Shown here one piece after another: positions 1 through 12,867 of a stretch of 64,000 bases of DNA (the first letter of the stretch is position 1; every line of letters starts with the position of its first letter). This DNA is from Ptychodera flava (lineage: Eukaryota; Hemichordata; Enteropneusta; Ptychoderidae), in the NCBI RefSeq assembly GCF_041260155.1, contig NC_091931.1, positions 29,415,041 through 29,479,040 on the forward strand, read 5' to 3'. The notes under the pieces are model-generated. The model did not search any database and had not been told where the DNA came from. It was given only the letters and a program-made list of their open reading frames with translations. Both the position numbers and the translations under genes were made by a program.

Positions 1-1
1 G

Positions 2-405
2 GATGAAATTCGTGAGGGCGGAAGTCGAGCTGACGAAGATGATGCCGTAACAGTAAAAGTAGACATGCGAGACACGGAGGTAACATCGAAATTAGAAGAA
101 ACGACGGAAGCGCATTCTGAGATACAGTTAGTGAATGAAGCTACCGAGAGACTGCATGCGGACAGGCGTCGAGCTGACGAACTTGACGCCATAAAGGTCG
201 ACATGCCAGATCGAGAAGTAATCACGACAACAGAAGAAATGATGGAAGAGCGTTCTGAGATACAGTTGGTGTACGGAAATACAGAAATACTATATGCGGA
301 CAAAAGTCGAGCTGGTGAAGTTGATACCGTAAGAGTCACGGTAGACACGCATGATATGGAGGAAAACTCGACATTTGAAGTTACAGCGGAAAGCATTCTG
401 AGATA
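2..405 (+). repeat. In-frame tandem coding repeat, about 46-48 codons, three units
   Basis: The stretch HSEIQLV (113), RSEIQLV (251) and HSEI (394) recurs at spacings of 138 and 143 bases, each unit also carrying an 'RADE.DAV.VKVDM.D' segment. The second spacing is one base short of 48 codons, which marks the frame break in this exon. The repeats are acidic and probably disordered. Confidence 0.7.
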
Positions 406-2712
406 GACGACGAGCAGGACAGTGCTGGTAGCAAAACTCTATACAGCTTGGAAGGCGAATTGACAGAAGTTGATGCTTCTTGCACGGAAGACGATAGGCG
501 AAGTAGTTTCCAGCGCGTGACAGAGCTAGTTCAACAGGCAGAAGAGCGTGACAGATCAGTGAACAGTCAAGAAGTTTTCGCGAAATCTGAAAAAGAAAAT
601 GACAGTCAAGAAATGAAGATTAAGGTTAACGAAGATCTCGATGACAGGATCGTCCAGGCCACAAAGAAGACTAGTACATTTGTAATGATGAGAAATGTCA
701 GTCACACAGGACAGCAGCAACGCCACAGCGTCGTCATCCGCTCTGATTCGTCTGATCTCGTGACATCCGAAAAGGAATCTCCATCTGAAAAAGACATGCT
801 GTCCGTGGACGCAGAAGCACCAGCGGACACCGTGACGCCATCACTCGCATCGACATCACCAACTGTCTCTGAACAAGCAGTCGTCTTCGAAAGCTACACG
901 AACATCGACTGGGAAGCTGGAGAAAAGGGCGCGAAAGTGGCCGTCACCGATTATCAAATATCAGAGGAAGTGGACGGCGAGAGCGGAGATCATTCTTCGA
1001 CGCTGATACAAGATGAGATTCTTGACGACGCCATTTATGATCCCCTGGATAGCCTCTCAGAGAGCGAAGAACTCTGTCTCATCACCGACTCTGGGAAAGA
1101 CAATTCTACTTCAGCTTACCCTGGGGAAGATTATGAAGACATAGAAATCAAATACCCGCCTGGAAGTGGATTACCGAGAACTGCTACGGGAACGTCGGGA
1201 AGAGCTAAAATGGGAGACGGTGCGACAGTGGTCTATGAAAATACCGCACAGGAAGTAGACGGTAAGACGACAAAGTCGAGCAAAAAAGAGAAGAGCAAAA
1301 AGAAGCAGAAGAAGGAATCGAAGAAGAAAGGGAAAAAAGGCAAAGTGGAGTCCTCGAAATCGAACGGCACGGAAACTCCGGATAAAGAACCAAAACTAAA
1401 GATTCAGGAACGTCCCTTGCCATCCATAGAGGGCGCCCTGGGGACAGCTAATCCCGAGGAAACCTATGCTGACATTGAAGCCGTAGATACGGATGAATAC
1501 ATGTCTTTGAACCGTAGTTCAATAATACAGTCGGACGAGCAGATATACGAGGAGCCCGTCGATTTACTTAAAGTACAATCTGTTGTGAGCGTTAGTGCGC
1601 CAAGCGCAAACGAGCTGTCAACCACCTACCCAGCGGCTCCTGTCGTGAATGCAGCGGTTTTGGCGAGCTCCGATGATGATGACGATGATGATCCCCTGTA
1701 CGATACCATCGATACAACATTTATTCAAGTCGGAAAAAGCGGCATCAGAATCATTGAGAAAGAGAAAGCGGAGGATAAGATGACGCAACAAAACGGTGAT
1801 GCCGCCGCTACGAAGGGACGCCCTTTCTCGATAAAGCAAAGCCATGACGAGGTTCAAAAAGACGAGGAACTCGTCAAAATCAACGTGGCAGCCATGATCG
1901 GTGTGTTCGAGGACAAAGGCGGGAAGAGAGGGGGCATGGATGAGTACAGAAATGCCAGAGATATCACCACGCCTGATGGTAAACCCCCGCTACCAGCCGG
2001 TCGACGCAACGCCGGAGACGAAGATTCGGAGGCGAGAGCGATATTCGACAAGACATCTCGCTTTGCAATGGATCCTGGCGAGCCACGTAAAACTGAGATA
2101 GCTCGTCAGAACATTACCTGGTTCGAGGTGGACCACGCCGATTCAGCAGACAGCACCAGAATTTCGTCGCCGCGCTCCGTGTTCACCCCGAAAACAAGTA
2201 AAGAAGTCCTAATCGTGGAAAAACACGAAAGCGACCCGGCGGTTAAAAATTTCACGAGGGAAGACGGCGATTACTCGGCATCGAAGGTCGTTAACAGAGA
2301 CGCTGATGCAATGCCGAGCAAAACCCGTAGCGTCGAATCTCCGCCAATAGAACTAACATCGCCAACTCACACGCTCCAGTCAAACATTAGAGTCACAAAG
2401 CAAAAACAGAGAGAGATCGAGCTTGAAAAGATCACCGGTGTCAGCGTTTCCGCTTTAATCGGAGGCTTCGACAAGAAAACAGATGACGGTCAAATAAGAG
2501 GCGTGCATGCGAGCAGTGCGACTGTAACCTCTGACAGTGTTAATGCCGACAGAATCGTTGTCAGCCGGCAGGATTCGGAGATCTCCTCGGCACGAAGAGT
2601 CGGTCAGCCGAGCAATTTATGGAAGCAAACGTCGGTGTCATACCGTACTACGGACAGTAAGAAGTCATTTTCGAGACCAGTAAACGTCGTTATAATAGAC
2701 AAAGAAAACTGA
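2..2712 (+). CDS. Receptor cytoplasmic tail with ITAM-like motif, 3' part of gene 1 (5' end outside window)
   Basis: The window opens inside a long coding exon. No membrane segment is visible, so this is the intracellular part of a receptor whose ectodomain lies further left. In order: three degenerate acidic repeats (2-405), YDPL (1036), YEDI (1132), YENT (1234, a YxN Grb2-SH2 type site), a lysine-rich block (about 1262-1345), YADIEAVDTDEYMSL (1465-1509, a full ITAM pattern), YEEP (1546), an Asp run followed by YDTI (1699), two 'AxxIGxFxxK' motifs (1876-1917 and 2431-2475), and the C-terminus SRPVNVVIIDKEN. Genes 2 and 3 end in the same way, which is the main evidence of kinship. Reading is in frame 2 to base 405 and in frame 1 afterwards. 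The third repeat is one base short near 388-392 (GGAAAGCATT against GGAAGCGCATT in repeat 1), so a one-base deletion or assembly error joins the frames. An intron there is less likely, since the repeat unit continues across the break. Signalling function is inference from motifs. Confidence 0.8.
1465..1509 (+). other. ITAM-like motif in gene 1 tail
   Basis: The codons read YADIEAVDTDEYMSL: YxxI, seven residues, YxxL, with Glu at -3 of the first tyrosine. This fits the ITAM consensus (D/E)xxYxx(L/I)x6-8Yxx(L/I) completely. The following NRSS matches DRNS after the second half of the gene 2 motif, so the two sites are probably homologous rather than chance hits. Phosphorylation and Syk-type kinase binding are inference. 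Confidence 0.75.
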
Positions 2713-2758
2713 CTGTAAAAACGTTAAGGCAAGATTCAAACCCAGGAACAATTTTTCT

Positions 2759-2762
<4 letters not shown>

Positions 2763-2812
<50 letters not shown>
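2763..2812. repeat. (TA)n microsatellite
   Basis: About 25 TA units directly downstream of the gene 1 stop. Confidence 0.95.
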
Positions 2813-2814
<2 letters not shown>

Positions 2815-3947
2815 GCTACAAAACAGTTCTTAATTGACCCTTGAACTTGCATGATGTCACTTTGATCAAACTGAACGGATTGTAATTTACTTGCATTTAA
2901 GGGCTTTTTGTTTCTCTTAGCCGACTAAAATGTGTTTACCTATTTTAAATCTCAAATAGGTGAAATACTGCCACTGCATTTTTCAATCTCAAGTATTTGG
3001 AGTCTTGAAAAGTTGTTGAAAAGTTTTCGTTTTCGTTTCCCTTTTATTTTGTTTGATTGTTTGTACACTGGGACAGTGAGACACTTCCTCTTTGTGTTTT
3101 CCTCTGGACACAGAAAATGATTGTACTCCTAAACGTGTCTGTGTGTCGATCTGTCCGTCGGTATATCTGTAGACTAAAGTTATGGAGCTCGCAATTCAAA
3201 AGTGACAGTATAAAATGTGACCAAGTTAGAAATGCGGAATGCTGGGTTAAATCTTGTACTTGTGGCTTGCATATTTAAGAAAATTTTTCGTCATTACAAT
3301 TTTTCATATATTTCAGATTTCCAAATTATGACACCTATGAATTATTACTTTGATGTTTGGTACGTATGAATGTAGGCAAAACCTCCTTTGCATTTGTGCA
3401 AATTTGCATAAATTTAAACTTGCACATGAGTAATTTTTAAAACTATTTTTCTCGCCAAAAGTATTCTCTCATAGAAATCAGTCGTCCAATATGTCCCAAT
3501 CTTGGTTGTAGGGTCTTTTTGAAAAATCTTGCTCATTACATTTTATTCTTTTGTTTTTTTATCATCAAAACTGTATCACACTGAGGCCATTGACATTGTA
3601 CGCTTATTCTCTTTGTGGAAAAACTTGGTACACACACACACACATGCACACACAAATAAACACAAACACAACGTATGAGCCTCGAGAGAATTGAAAACGG
3701 AACATGGTCGTTTCAATATTTATCGTTATACTTCAACCGTATTATAGCATTATATAGCTAACTGTCTCACTAGTATATTTCACTCCTCGTATCAGTGTAC
3801 TCCGTTGAAATAATGAAAATGACAATTTTGCAGCAACGTACAGGGCCATTAATTTCTCTGTTACACTGACAAACGATGAAAACGTTTCGTTGAGTGTGTA
3901 ACAGAAATGTGTATAATCATTCTACTTCTTTAATTATCCCATTTATT

Positions 3948-3950
<3 letters not shown>
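2813..3950. other. Gene-free stretch after gene 1
   Basis: AT-rich with scattered stops in all frames. It holds a short (CA)n tract near 3630-3645 and one AATAAA at 3655-3660 that could end the gene 1 transcript, though it is almost 1 kb from the stop. No other gene or repeat recognised. Confidence 0.5.

Positions 3951-4023
<73 letters not shown>
3951..4023. repeat. (TA)n microsatellite bordering the palindrome
   Basis: About 36 TA units ending exactly where the left arm of the Penelope-like palindrome starts. Another TA-rich tract lies beyond the right arm, suggesting insertion into TA repeats. Confidence 0.95.
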
Positions 4024-4027
<4 letters not shown>

Positions 4028-4353
4028 GTTTGTAGGATATTACACACGTACCAATCTTCTGGTTCAAATAGTTTATTATAACAGCACAACGTTTCGTCCT
4101 AAAAGTAGGACTTCCTCAGGTGCTACAGATCAAAAAGTTTCAACACGGAGTAAGTCACAGTGATATTTAACGTACAAAAGTTACATGTCGGAGAAAATAC
4201 TAAGTGACAGTATGGTGAAAATACAGGAGTTGTTTCTTACCTATTTGAATGGCTCAGATGTTGAATGGCAATTGGGAGAATGTTTGAATGTGTATTTATA
4301 GTGTGGCTGGGAGGGCGCTAGTGTTGGAATTTGAATAAAGACAATGGGAGTAG

Positions 4354-4900
4354 CTAGCTGTGAATATTTAGGCCGTCAGGTGTTAATGTCTTTAATTTGG
4401 AAATCCACAAGGATTCCAGCTTTTTTCGAAGCGGGTCGTCCATTTTATTGATTTTCACAATGCCAACTATTGAAACGTCTTGGATTGTGTGTTGATCTGA
4501 ATTGAAATGGAGCGCTACTGGCATGTTTGAGTTACGACGGATGGTGGACAGATGGTTATTGAATCTTAATCGAAATTCTGTTTTGGTCTCTCCTACGTAC
4601 TGTTTTTTGCATTTATTACAGGTTATAAGATATATTATGTTTTTAGACTTGCATGTGATGTTTTTGTGTAATAGTGTGAACTGTATTATTTGAGTGGCTA
4701 TGGAAACTGGTGGCATTTGTCGAATGTTTACAGATGTTGCAGCCCCTGGTTGAGCCACATTTGTAGAAACCTGCTGGTGCATCGGACTGTTGTAGTTCAC
4801 TGTGAACTAATAGATCTCGCAGGTTTCTACTACGGCGGTGTGCTACGATTGGAGTTTCAGCGATGGCACATTTACAACGGGGTGATTTTTGTAATATATT
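4354..4900 (-). CDS. Penelope-like GIY-YIG endonuclease C-terminal fragment, left arm
   Basis: The minus strand encodes a GIY-YIG nuclease core: NIIYLITCNKCKKQYVGET, then an RLRFNNH helix, then a downstream stretch ending TLTPDGLNIHS. The C-x2-C pair just before YVGET is typical of Penelope-like elements rather than of bacterial GIY-YIG nucleases. The reading runs toward the (TA)n at 4023. The N-terminal reverse transcriptase is missing. Likely non-functional as an isolated fragment. Confidence 0.8.
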
Positions 4901-4920
4901 GAAGTAATATATTAAACTTC

Positions 4921-5466
4921 AATATATTACAAAAATCACCCCGTTGTAAATGTGCCATCGCTGAAACTCCAATCGTAGCACACCGCCGTAGTAGAAACCT
5001 GCGAGATCTATTAGTTCACAGTGAACTACAACAGTCCGATGCACCAGCAGGTTTCTACAAATGTGGCTCAACCAGGGGCTGCAACATCTGTAAACATTCG
5101 ACAAATGCCACCAGTTTCCATAGCCACTCAAATAATACAGTTCACACTATTACACAAAACATCACATGCAAGTCTAAAAACATAATATATCTTATAACCT
5201 GTAATAAATGCAAAAAACAGTACGTAGGAGAGACCAAAACAGAATTTCGATTAAGATTCAATAACCATCTGTCCACCATCCGTCGTAACTCAAACATGCC
5301 AGTAGCGCTCCATTTCAATTCAGATCAACACACAATCCAAGACGTTTCAATAGTTGGCATTGTGAAAATCAATAAAATGGACGACCCGCTTCGAAAAAAG
5401 CTGGAATCCTTGTGGATTTCCAAATTAAAGACATTAACACCTGACGGCCTAAATATTCACAGCTAG
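4921..5466 (+). CDS. Penelope-like GIY-YIG endonuclease C-terminal fragment, right arm
   Basis: This is the mirror copy of the left-arm fragment and reads away from the centre. An open frame of about 180 codons without an obvious start covers a region upstream of the nuclease with NLRDLLVHSEL and cysteine pairs CGSTRGCNIC, then the GIY-YIG core (YVGET, RLRFNNH) and the stop TAG at 5464-5466. A Cys-rich linker before GIY-YIG is characteristic of Penelope-like proteins. No initiating methionine or reverse transcriptase domain is present, so it is a truncated element end. Confidence 0.8.
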   Translation, partial: NILQKSPRCKCAIAETPIVAHRRSRNLRDLLVHSELQQSDAPAGFYKCGSTRGCNICKHSTNATSFHSHSNNTVHTITQNITCKSKNIIYLITCNKCKKQYVGETKTEFRLRFNNHLSTIRRNSNMPVALHFNSDQHTIQDVSIVGIVKINKMDDPLRKKLESLWISKLKTLTPDGLNIHS

Positions 5467-5700
5467 CTACTCCCATTGTCTTTATTCAAATTCCAACACT
5501 AGCGCCCTCCCAGCCACACTATAAATACACATTCAACATTCTCCCAATTGCCATTCAACATCTGAGCCATTCAAATAGGTAAGAAACAACTCCTGTATTT
5601 TCACCATACTGTCACTTAGTATTTTCTCCGATATGTAACTTTTGTACGTTAAATATCACTGTGACTTACTCCGTGTTGAAACTTTTTGATCTGTAGCACC

Positions 5701-5733
5701 TGAGGAAGTCCTACTTTTAGGACGAAACATTGT
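5701..5733 (+). ncRNA. Hammerhead-like core in Penelope-like 3' end (candidate)
   Basis: The segment reads CTGAGGA, an extra A, a hairpin GTCCTA/TAGGAC, then GAAAC. Hammerhead ribozymes have CUGANGA, helix II, GAAA, and Penelope-like elements are known to carry hammerhead motifs. The additional A between CUGAGGA and helix II departs from the canonical core, so activity is doubtful. The mirror copy lies at about 4088-4120 on the minus strand. Confidence 0.35.
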
Positions 5734-5852
5734 GCTGTTATAATAAACTATTTGAACCAGAAGATTGGTACGTGTGTAATATCCTACAAACGAATTTATC
5801 ATAACCACGCCACCGACAACACTGGGGACAACCTGAAAAACCACAGTCGAAC

Positions 5853-5877
5853 ATATATATATATATATTATATATAT

Positions 5878-5910
<33 letters not shown>

Positions 5911-5983
5911 CTCAGTTGCTACATATTATACATTATATATATTCTCTTTAGCTTATATATATATTAGTTTTCTACATATTATA

Positions 5984-6023
<40 letters not shown>
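5853..6023. repeat. TA-rich microsatellite cluster
   Basis: Interrupted (TA)n runs at 5853-5908, 5935-5965 and 5983-6023, right of the palindrome. Confidence 0.9.
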
Positions 6024-8100
6024 CTTGTTACTAGGTACGTTTAAGACATATTCAAATTTACCGCGGCAAATAATATTAAATGTCTGGTTATGCATGTCAT
6101 GTTGTACTTTGATATCAGAGGAGACGATATCCACAGAAATGGAAAGTAGTGTTTATCTTCTTTCAGATCGTGTAATAAGGCCCGGAAGCACAGCTTTGGC
6201 CTCTATGGAAAAACGGATCCGCATTACAAATCAATGTGTAGTAACGCACGATGAAAACGTCATGCATATATAATTAGAGATATCGGTATTAATGATCATG
6301 GATATTACAATGCTTATAGCTTATTGCTTATTTTCATCAACAGATGTAACACCCAATTACACATGGTCCTGTAGCTTTTTTGCAATACCATTTATACTTG
6401 GGAAAGCTTGAAGTGTTTGAAGGCCTGGTTGACAATACCTGTCATTTCACTGATTATCCATTCAGATTGGCTGGTCTGTACAAAGTGCAAATCTTCGATC
6501 AAAACGCAATCGTGAAATAACCAGTATCCTTCATTGAATTTATTAACTAGGGCAACACTAGCTGTAACTTTTGCTGTGTTTTATTTTTGGTTTGCTCTGT
6601 AGAGAACTGTTTTTTTAACTGTCCCTAAAATCATGTAATATGCCGAAACGCTTAATACCTCAAGTTGATACAGTTTTCAAAATTTAGACAAAATATATTG
6701 TATACTAAGCTATATATAACAAAAGAGACGAAATAAAATTTCCCTCCTTGTAATATACCATCAGCTCCAGAGTTTGATTTTTACACTTCACAACTCCTGA
6801 GGTGCGGTAGAGTGTCACCGTATGAGGACTTCGAGTGAGGCTTAGCTTTCAAAGCACAACATCCTGTGAGACAGGGATTATAACAAAGTAGATTAGTTAG
6901 ATTATTTAAGAAGTTATAAAGTAGATACAGAGAAGCGATATCAAAATATGACACTGCTCTTTCTCAAGTGATGAGTGACAGTATTCCTTGCCTTGACCAT
7001 GGACGTAGAAAAAAGTACCATACACTGATTAGGCCAAAAATATAATAGTTTTGTTTCTGGTCATGGCAAAAATGATGCGGCGACGCGATTTTTTTTTTCA
7101 TTTTTTTAAAATTCTTGGTTGAATTTGATACATTTTCCTTTTTTCCATAGGGGCAAATGAAAAACAGAAAAAAAAAATAATTGACTTGCACACTTTGAAG
7201 TGATGCAGGCGGTGACCAGAAACAAATCTATTTTTGGCCTTATTGGTAAGTCTTGAATGATTTCCAAATCATGACAAATACTCGATAGCTGAGTATCTAG
7301 GGTTTGCTGACCATAAAGTTTTTGACATGAACATTCAGCTATTATGTTCCTACTCGTCTCAGTATTTATCGTCTCCACAAAGCGCTACTATAGTATTTCA
7401 ACATTCTCCGGCTCTTGAAACGTCACCAAACGCCTTTATTTGTCGTGACATCGGTCACAACCTTGACCGCAGAAACAGTGCACTATTATCATGCAAATTA
7501 CGATTCGATGCCAGTACCGTCCGCGACGGCCTTGGGTCAGGGCCCCCGGCTTGCGACCTAGATTCTGTCAAAAGAGTACTTTCCGATATGCAAACACACC
7601 ACGTAGGTGCTGAAACCATTCCCCGGGCCGAATATTTCGTGGGGACAAGAATACACTGTAAAAAACTTTCAATGACACATGACCCGAGGTCTAGCAGTAA
7701 GACAGCAGGCTTGACGCCTGAATAATCGAACGTGAAGGTATTGTGTGGCCTTGAAATTCCTAAAAAATCAGGTATTTTAGCGAAGGTGTCATTAAAGGAG
7801 TTCAGACATTGATAGGTTACGGGCAGAAATCCTGATTCTATTTCTAGGAATGTCACATTTCAATTCAATCCCCCACCCCCAGCTTCCGCCATGGATGCAA
7901 CTTATTGTGAGCGCCTTCCAGTTTTTATACAATACGCTCGAACAGACAAGCAAACTGAGGCTATCCTGTTTATGGTTGTAATTACAAACTGGCCACTTCA
8001 CGGCAGAAAAAATAATGCAATATTACTTTATTATGACGTAAAATATTAAGCAAATAAAGATTTGCTTCTGATCTTTGACATTCAGCAAAAATGATATGAC
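6024..8100. other. Gene-free stretch
   Basis: No supported gene. Bases 7330-7740 are less AT-rich and open on both strands for about 130 codons, but neither reading shows a domain, signal peptide or composition like the receptor exons, so both are taken as chance. No RNA gene seen. Confidence 0.5.
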
Positions 8101-8640
8101 CCACTATACTATACATTGTTGTCTGTGAGAAAGCTGTGAAATGTTTTTTTCAATATTAAATATGTTTCAATATGAAACTAGCAATATCTGTCCATTTATA
8201 GACTTTTATCTATTGATATAAATAAACTTGATTAGAATAGGTTGGTTACAAATACATATATGTGTACAAGAAATTTGATATTGGAACTTCACCGCAAATG
8301 TTGAATCGTTATACATATTAGCTTATGGGAAAACTCTTGATATTTTTTTACAATGCAAAACTAGCTGAATCTATGCTTTTACAAACAATTCCCGATTAGG
8401 AGTGTTTGAAAGTGCATGCGCAGATGTGAGCAACGAATATGATATTAGAATTTCACCCAAAAATATTAATTCACTTCCCATGGTAGTCTATGGGTAAACT
8501 ATGAAACATTTTCCCTTAAACAAACTTGAAATATCTGTGCATTTAAATGTATACATGTTGTTAAATAAGACTTTTAGGTTGCAATAAGTTTCTTGACAAA
8601 CAATAATAGTTCTCTCTTAACAGTTAAAAGCCAAATTATA
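8100..8640. repeat. Diverged interspersed repeat, family shared with 28200-28690
   Basis: Several degenerate units carry 'GTACAAGAAATTTGATATTGG', 'AATTTCACC' and 'CTATGGGTAAACTATGAAAC' type strings. The same strings occur in reverse complement at 28200-28690 (for example 'GGTGAAATTACAATATCATA' and 'TTTACCCCATAGAC'). Unit length is near 130-170 bp. Family not recognised. Confidence 0.5.
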
Positions 8641-10650
<2,010 letters not shown>

Positions 10651-12328
10651 AATCCGTGGCAAAACGCGTCCAACAGTTATTCCTTTTGAATACAAAGAAA
10701 TGAAAACAAGGAAACTGCTATCATATACTGTTTTTCAGCTTTTGTTGAAGAAGTGAAAAATACATGTAAGTGCCTTTTTCATGTTTTTGCTTTTCTCTCC
10801 TGTATACTTATTAACGAAACAGGGAGCCCTGCTTTCTGCAGAGTGGTCTAAGTGCGTCCATTCATTTTACGAATTTTACAACAAAACGCAAAAGTGACAG
10901 TTGCAAGGATATTTTAGCTTCTCTTTATAACGCTCATTCTCATGGGGGCGTACTTATCAACTCAAGAGTTCGTTATATAACGTGGACCAGTTTGTTATTG
11001 TTCATAGTTGGTAGGTTCGTGCATGATTATTTATAGTTTTGAGTATTTCTTTTGTAATAATGTTAAATTGCCATGGCAACCTTTCTTGGAAGCTCTGATT
11101 CAGTAATCGTATACGGCTACCTTCACAGCAAATGCTTATATCAACAGTTGTCACACTCGACAGTGCAAAAAATGAAATGTAGCTGCTTTAACTATCAATC
11201 AGTAAAATACAACTAAAGTATTGTTTCCTTGCTCTGGAATCATATTCTATTGGCCGTAATTCCTGCAACTCAAAGCGAATTGCTCTCGGTACAATATTTC
11301 GACTGAATCAGTGGACCTGTATAGTCATCGCACTCTTCACGATCACACAACAGCTGATGAAGGCTGAGTGATTCAGTCGAAATATTCTACCGAACGCAAT
11401 TCGCTCTGAGTTACAGGAATTATGGCAAATATAATCAGTAAAATTATTTAGGTTTGTGTTGATACCTTCCCCTTTATTTTGACTGCGGCCCTTTCCTTAA
11501 TCTGACATAAACTAAGTTACATGTTGCCAGATGGAAGAACTCGCGCAAAGTTTCCTGCAAAAAGCGATGCAGACAATCATAGGAAGTAGTGATTTTATTC
11601 GACACCGAATTTAGATTCGGTTTCGGATTCGGTTTTGAGTTCGAGGGACTGATCGTAACTTTACAATTCCAACTATATTTTCTACTATTTCTAGTCATTT
11701 AATGCCCTTTTTGTCATTAAAATATGATTAAACTGTACAGCGTGGCTGTATATTAAGTATGTATTATGGAGTATAAATAATGCCAGTATATCTTCATAAA
11801 AATGAATTTTTCGGATAAATTAGAAAATAGTGCATTTTCCTATAATTTCGTTAAAAGGGCGCTTTGCTTTGGCAAAACATAATCAGAGCTTCCAAGAAAG
11901 GTTGCCATGGCAAATCGACATAATTATAAAAGAAATTCATTGGAATTATAAATAAGTATGCACAAACCTATCCAATATGAACAATAACAAACTGGTCCAT
12001 GTTATATAACGAACTCTTGAGTTGATAAATTACGCCCCCATGAGAACGCGCGTCTTAAAAAGAAGCTAAAATGTCTCTGCGCTGTCAATTTTGCGTTATG
12101 TTTCAAAATTCGTAAAATGAATGGACGCACTTAGACCACTCTGTAGAAAATAGGGCTCCCTGTTTCGTTAATAAGTATACAGGAGAGAAAAGAAAAAACA
12201 TGAAAAAGGAACTTACATGTACTTTTCACTTCTTCAACAAAAGCTGAAAAACAGTATATGATAGCAGTTTCCTTGTTTTCATTTCTTTGTATCCAAAAGG
12301 AATAACTGTTGGACGCGTTTTGCCACGG

Positions 12329-12331
<3 letters not shown>
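10651..12331. mobile_element. Long-terminal-inverted-repeat (fold-back) element in (TA)n
   Basis: Bases 10651-11100 and 11881-12331 are inverted copies of about 450 bp with a few percent divergence; the outer ends begin AATCCGTGGCAAAACGCGTC. The arms are bordered on the outside by (TA)n on both sides. The 780-bp centre has no protein coding that I recognise and contains a second, smaller inverted repeat. It looks like a non-autonomous fold-back DNA element that inserted at TA, but the TA repeats hide any target-site duplication. Confidence 0.7.
11251..11425. repeat. Inner inverted repeat with hammerhead-like strand
   Basis: 'CCGTAATTCCTGCAACTCA' through 'ATTTCGACTGAATCA' (11254-11310) pairs with 'TGATTCAGTCGAAAT' through 'GAGTTACAGGAATTATGG' (11369-11426). 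On the plus strand CTGATGA, one extra A, a GGCTGA/TCAGTC hairpin and GAAA follow each other (11352-11386). This resembles the 3' end of Penelope-like elements and the candidate at 5701. Confidence 0.5.

Positions 12332-12414
<83 letters not shown>
12332..12414. repeat. (TA)n microsatellite
   Basis: About 40 TA units, the right border of the inverted-repeat element. Confidence 0.95.
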
Positions 12415-12704
12415 TGCCAAAGAAATAGGACGTACGTAACAATTTGATACCTGTATGGATCGCGAGGCCTATTACTCATAATAATTCATTTTTCTAGAGC
12501 GATTTTCTAGGATTAAAGTATCAAATTTCTTTGCAATAAAAATACAACGATCACAAAAAATACAATGATTATAAAAGTACAACAGTAGAAATGCACTGAG
12601 GAACACTCGACAATGTCAATGCCACAAGATAAAACAACATACATAGCGCTTTAGATCAGAGAGTACTTAACCGAGTCTATTTTTCTGTCTCAGTGATATT
12701 AACT

Positions 12705-12708
<4 letters not shown>

Positions 12709-12779
<71 letters not shown>
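12709..12779. repeat. (CT)n tract upstream of gene 2
   Basis: About 35 CT units ending 88 bases before the gene 2 ATG. The plus strand is a perfect polypyrimidine tract followed by AG dinucleotides at 12800-12801 and 12808-12809, so it could act as part of a 3' splice site. The frame from the tract into gene 2 has no stop, which permits but does not prove an upstream exon. Confidence 0.9.
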
Positions 12780-12783
<4 letters not shown>

Positions 12784-12867
12784 AAATGGGTAAAACACAA
12801 GGGCAACAGAATAACCTTCCTATCAAAATATTTTCAAAGTAATATCAACACTTATCAATCGACATCT

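Larger units (their letters stand above)
4024..5797. mobile_element. Palindrome of two 5'-truncated Penelope-like retroelement ends, head to head
   Basis: Bases 4024-4905 and 4916-5797 are near-identical inverted copies of 882 bp around a 10-base AT spacer (4906-4915). Each arm encodes the C-terminal GIY-YIG endonuclease region of a Penelope-like element, reading outward from the centre, followed by about 330 bp of 3' untranslated sequence. The reverse transcriptase is absent, so each copy is 5'-truncated. Penelope-like elements are known for truncated and inverted or partial-tandem insertions, which fits. The arms differ by only a few single bases, so the structure is recent, or an assembly artefact from a read that turned back on itself. 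Confidence 0.85.

Noticed and set aside
7327-7856. Overlapping 132- and 133-codon frames on opposite strands
   Set aside because: Neither shows domains, repeats or good start context; mutual overlap suggests chance openness in a less AT-rich stretch.
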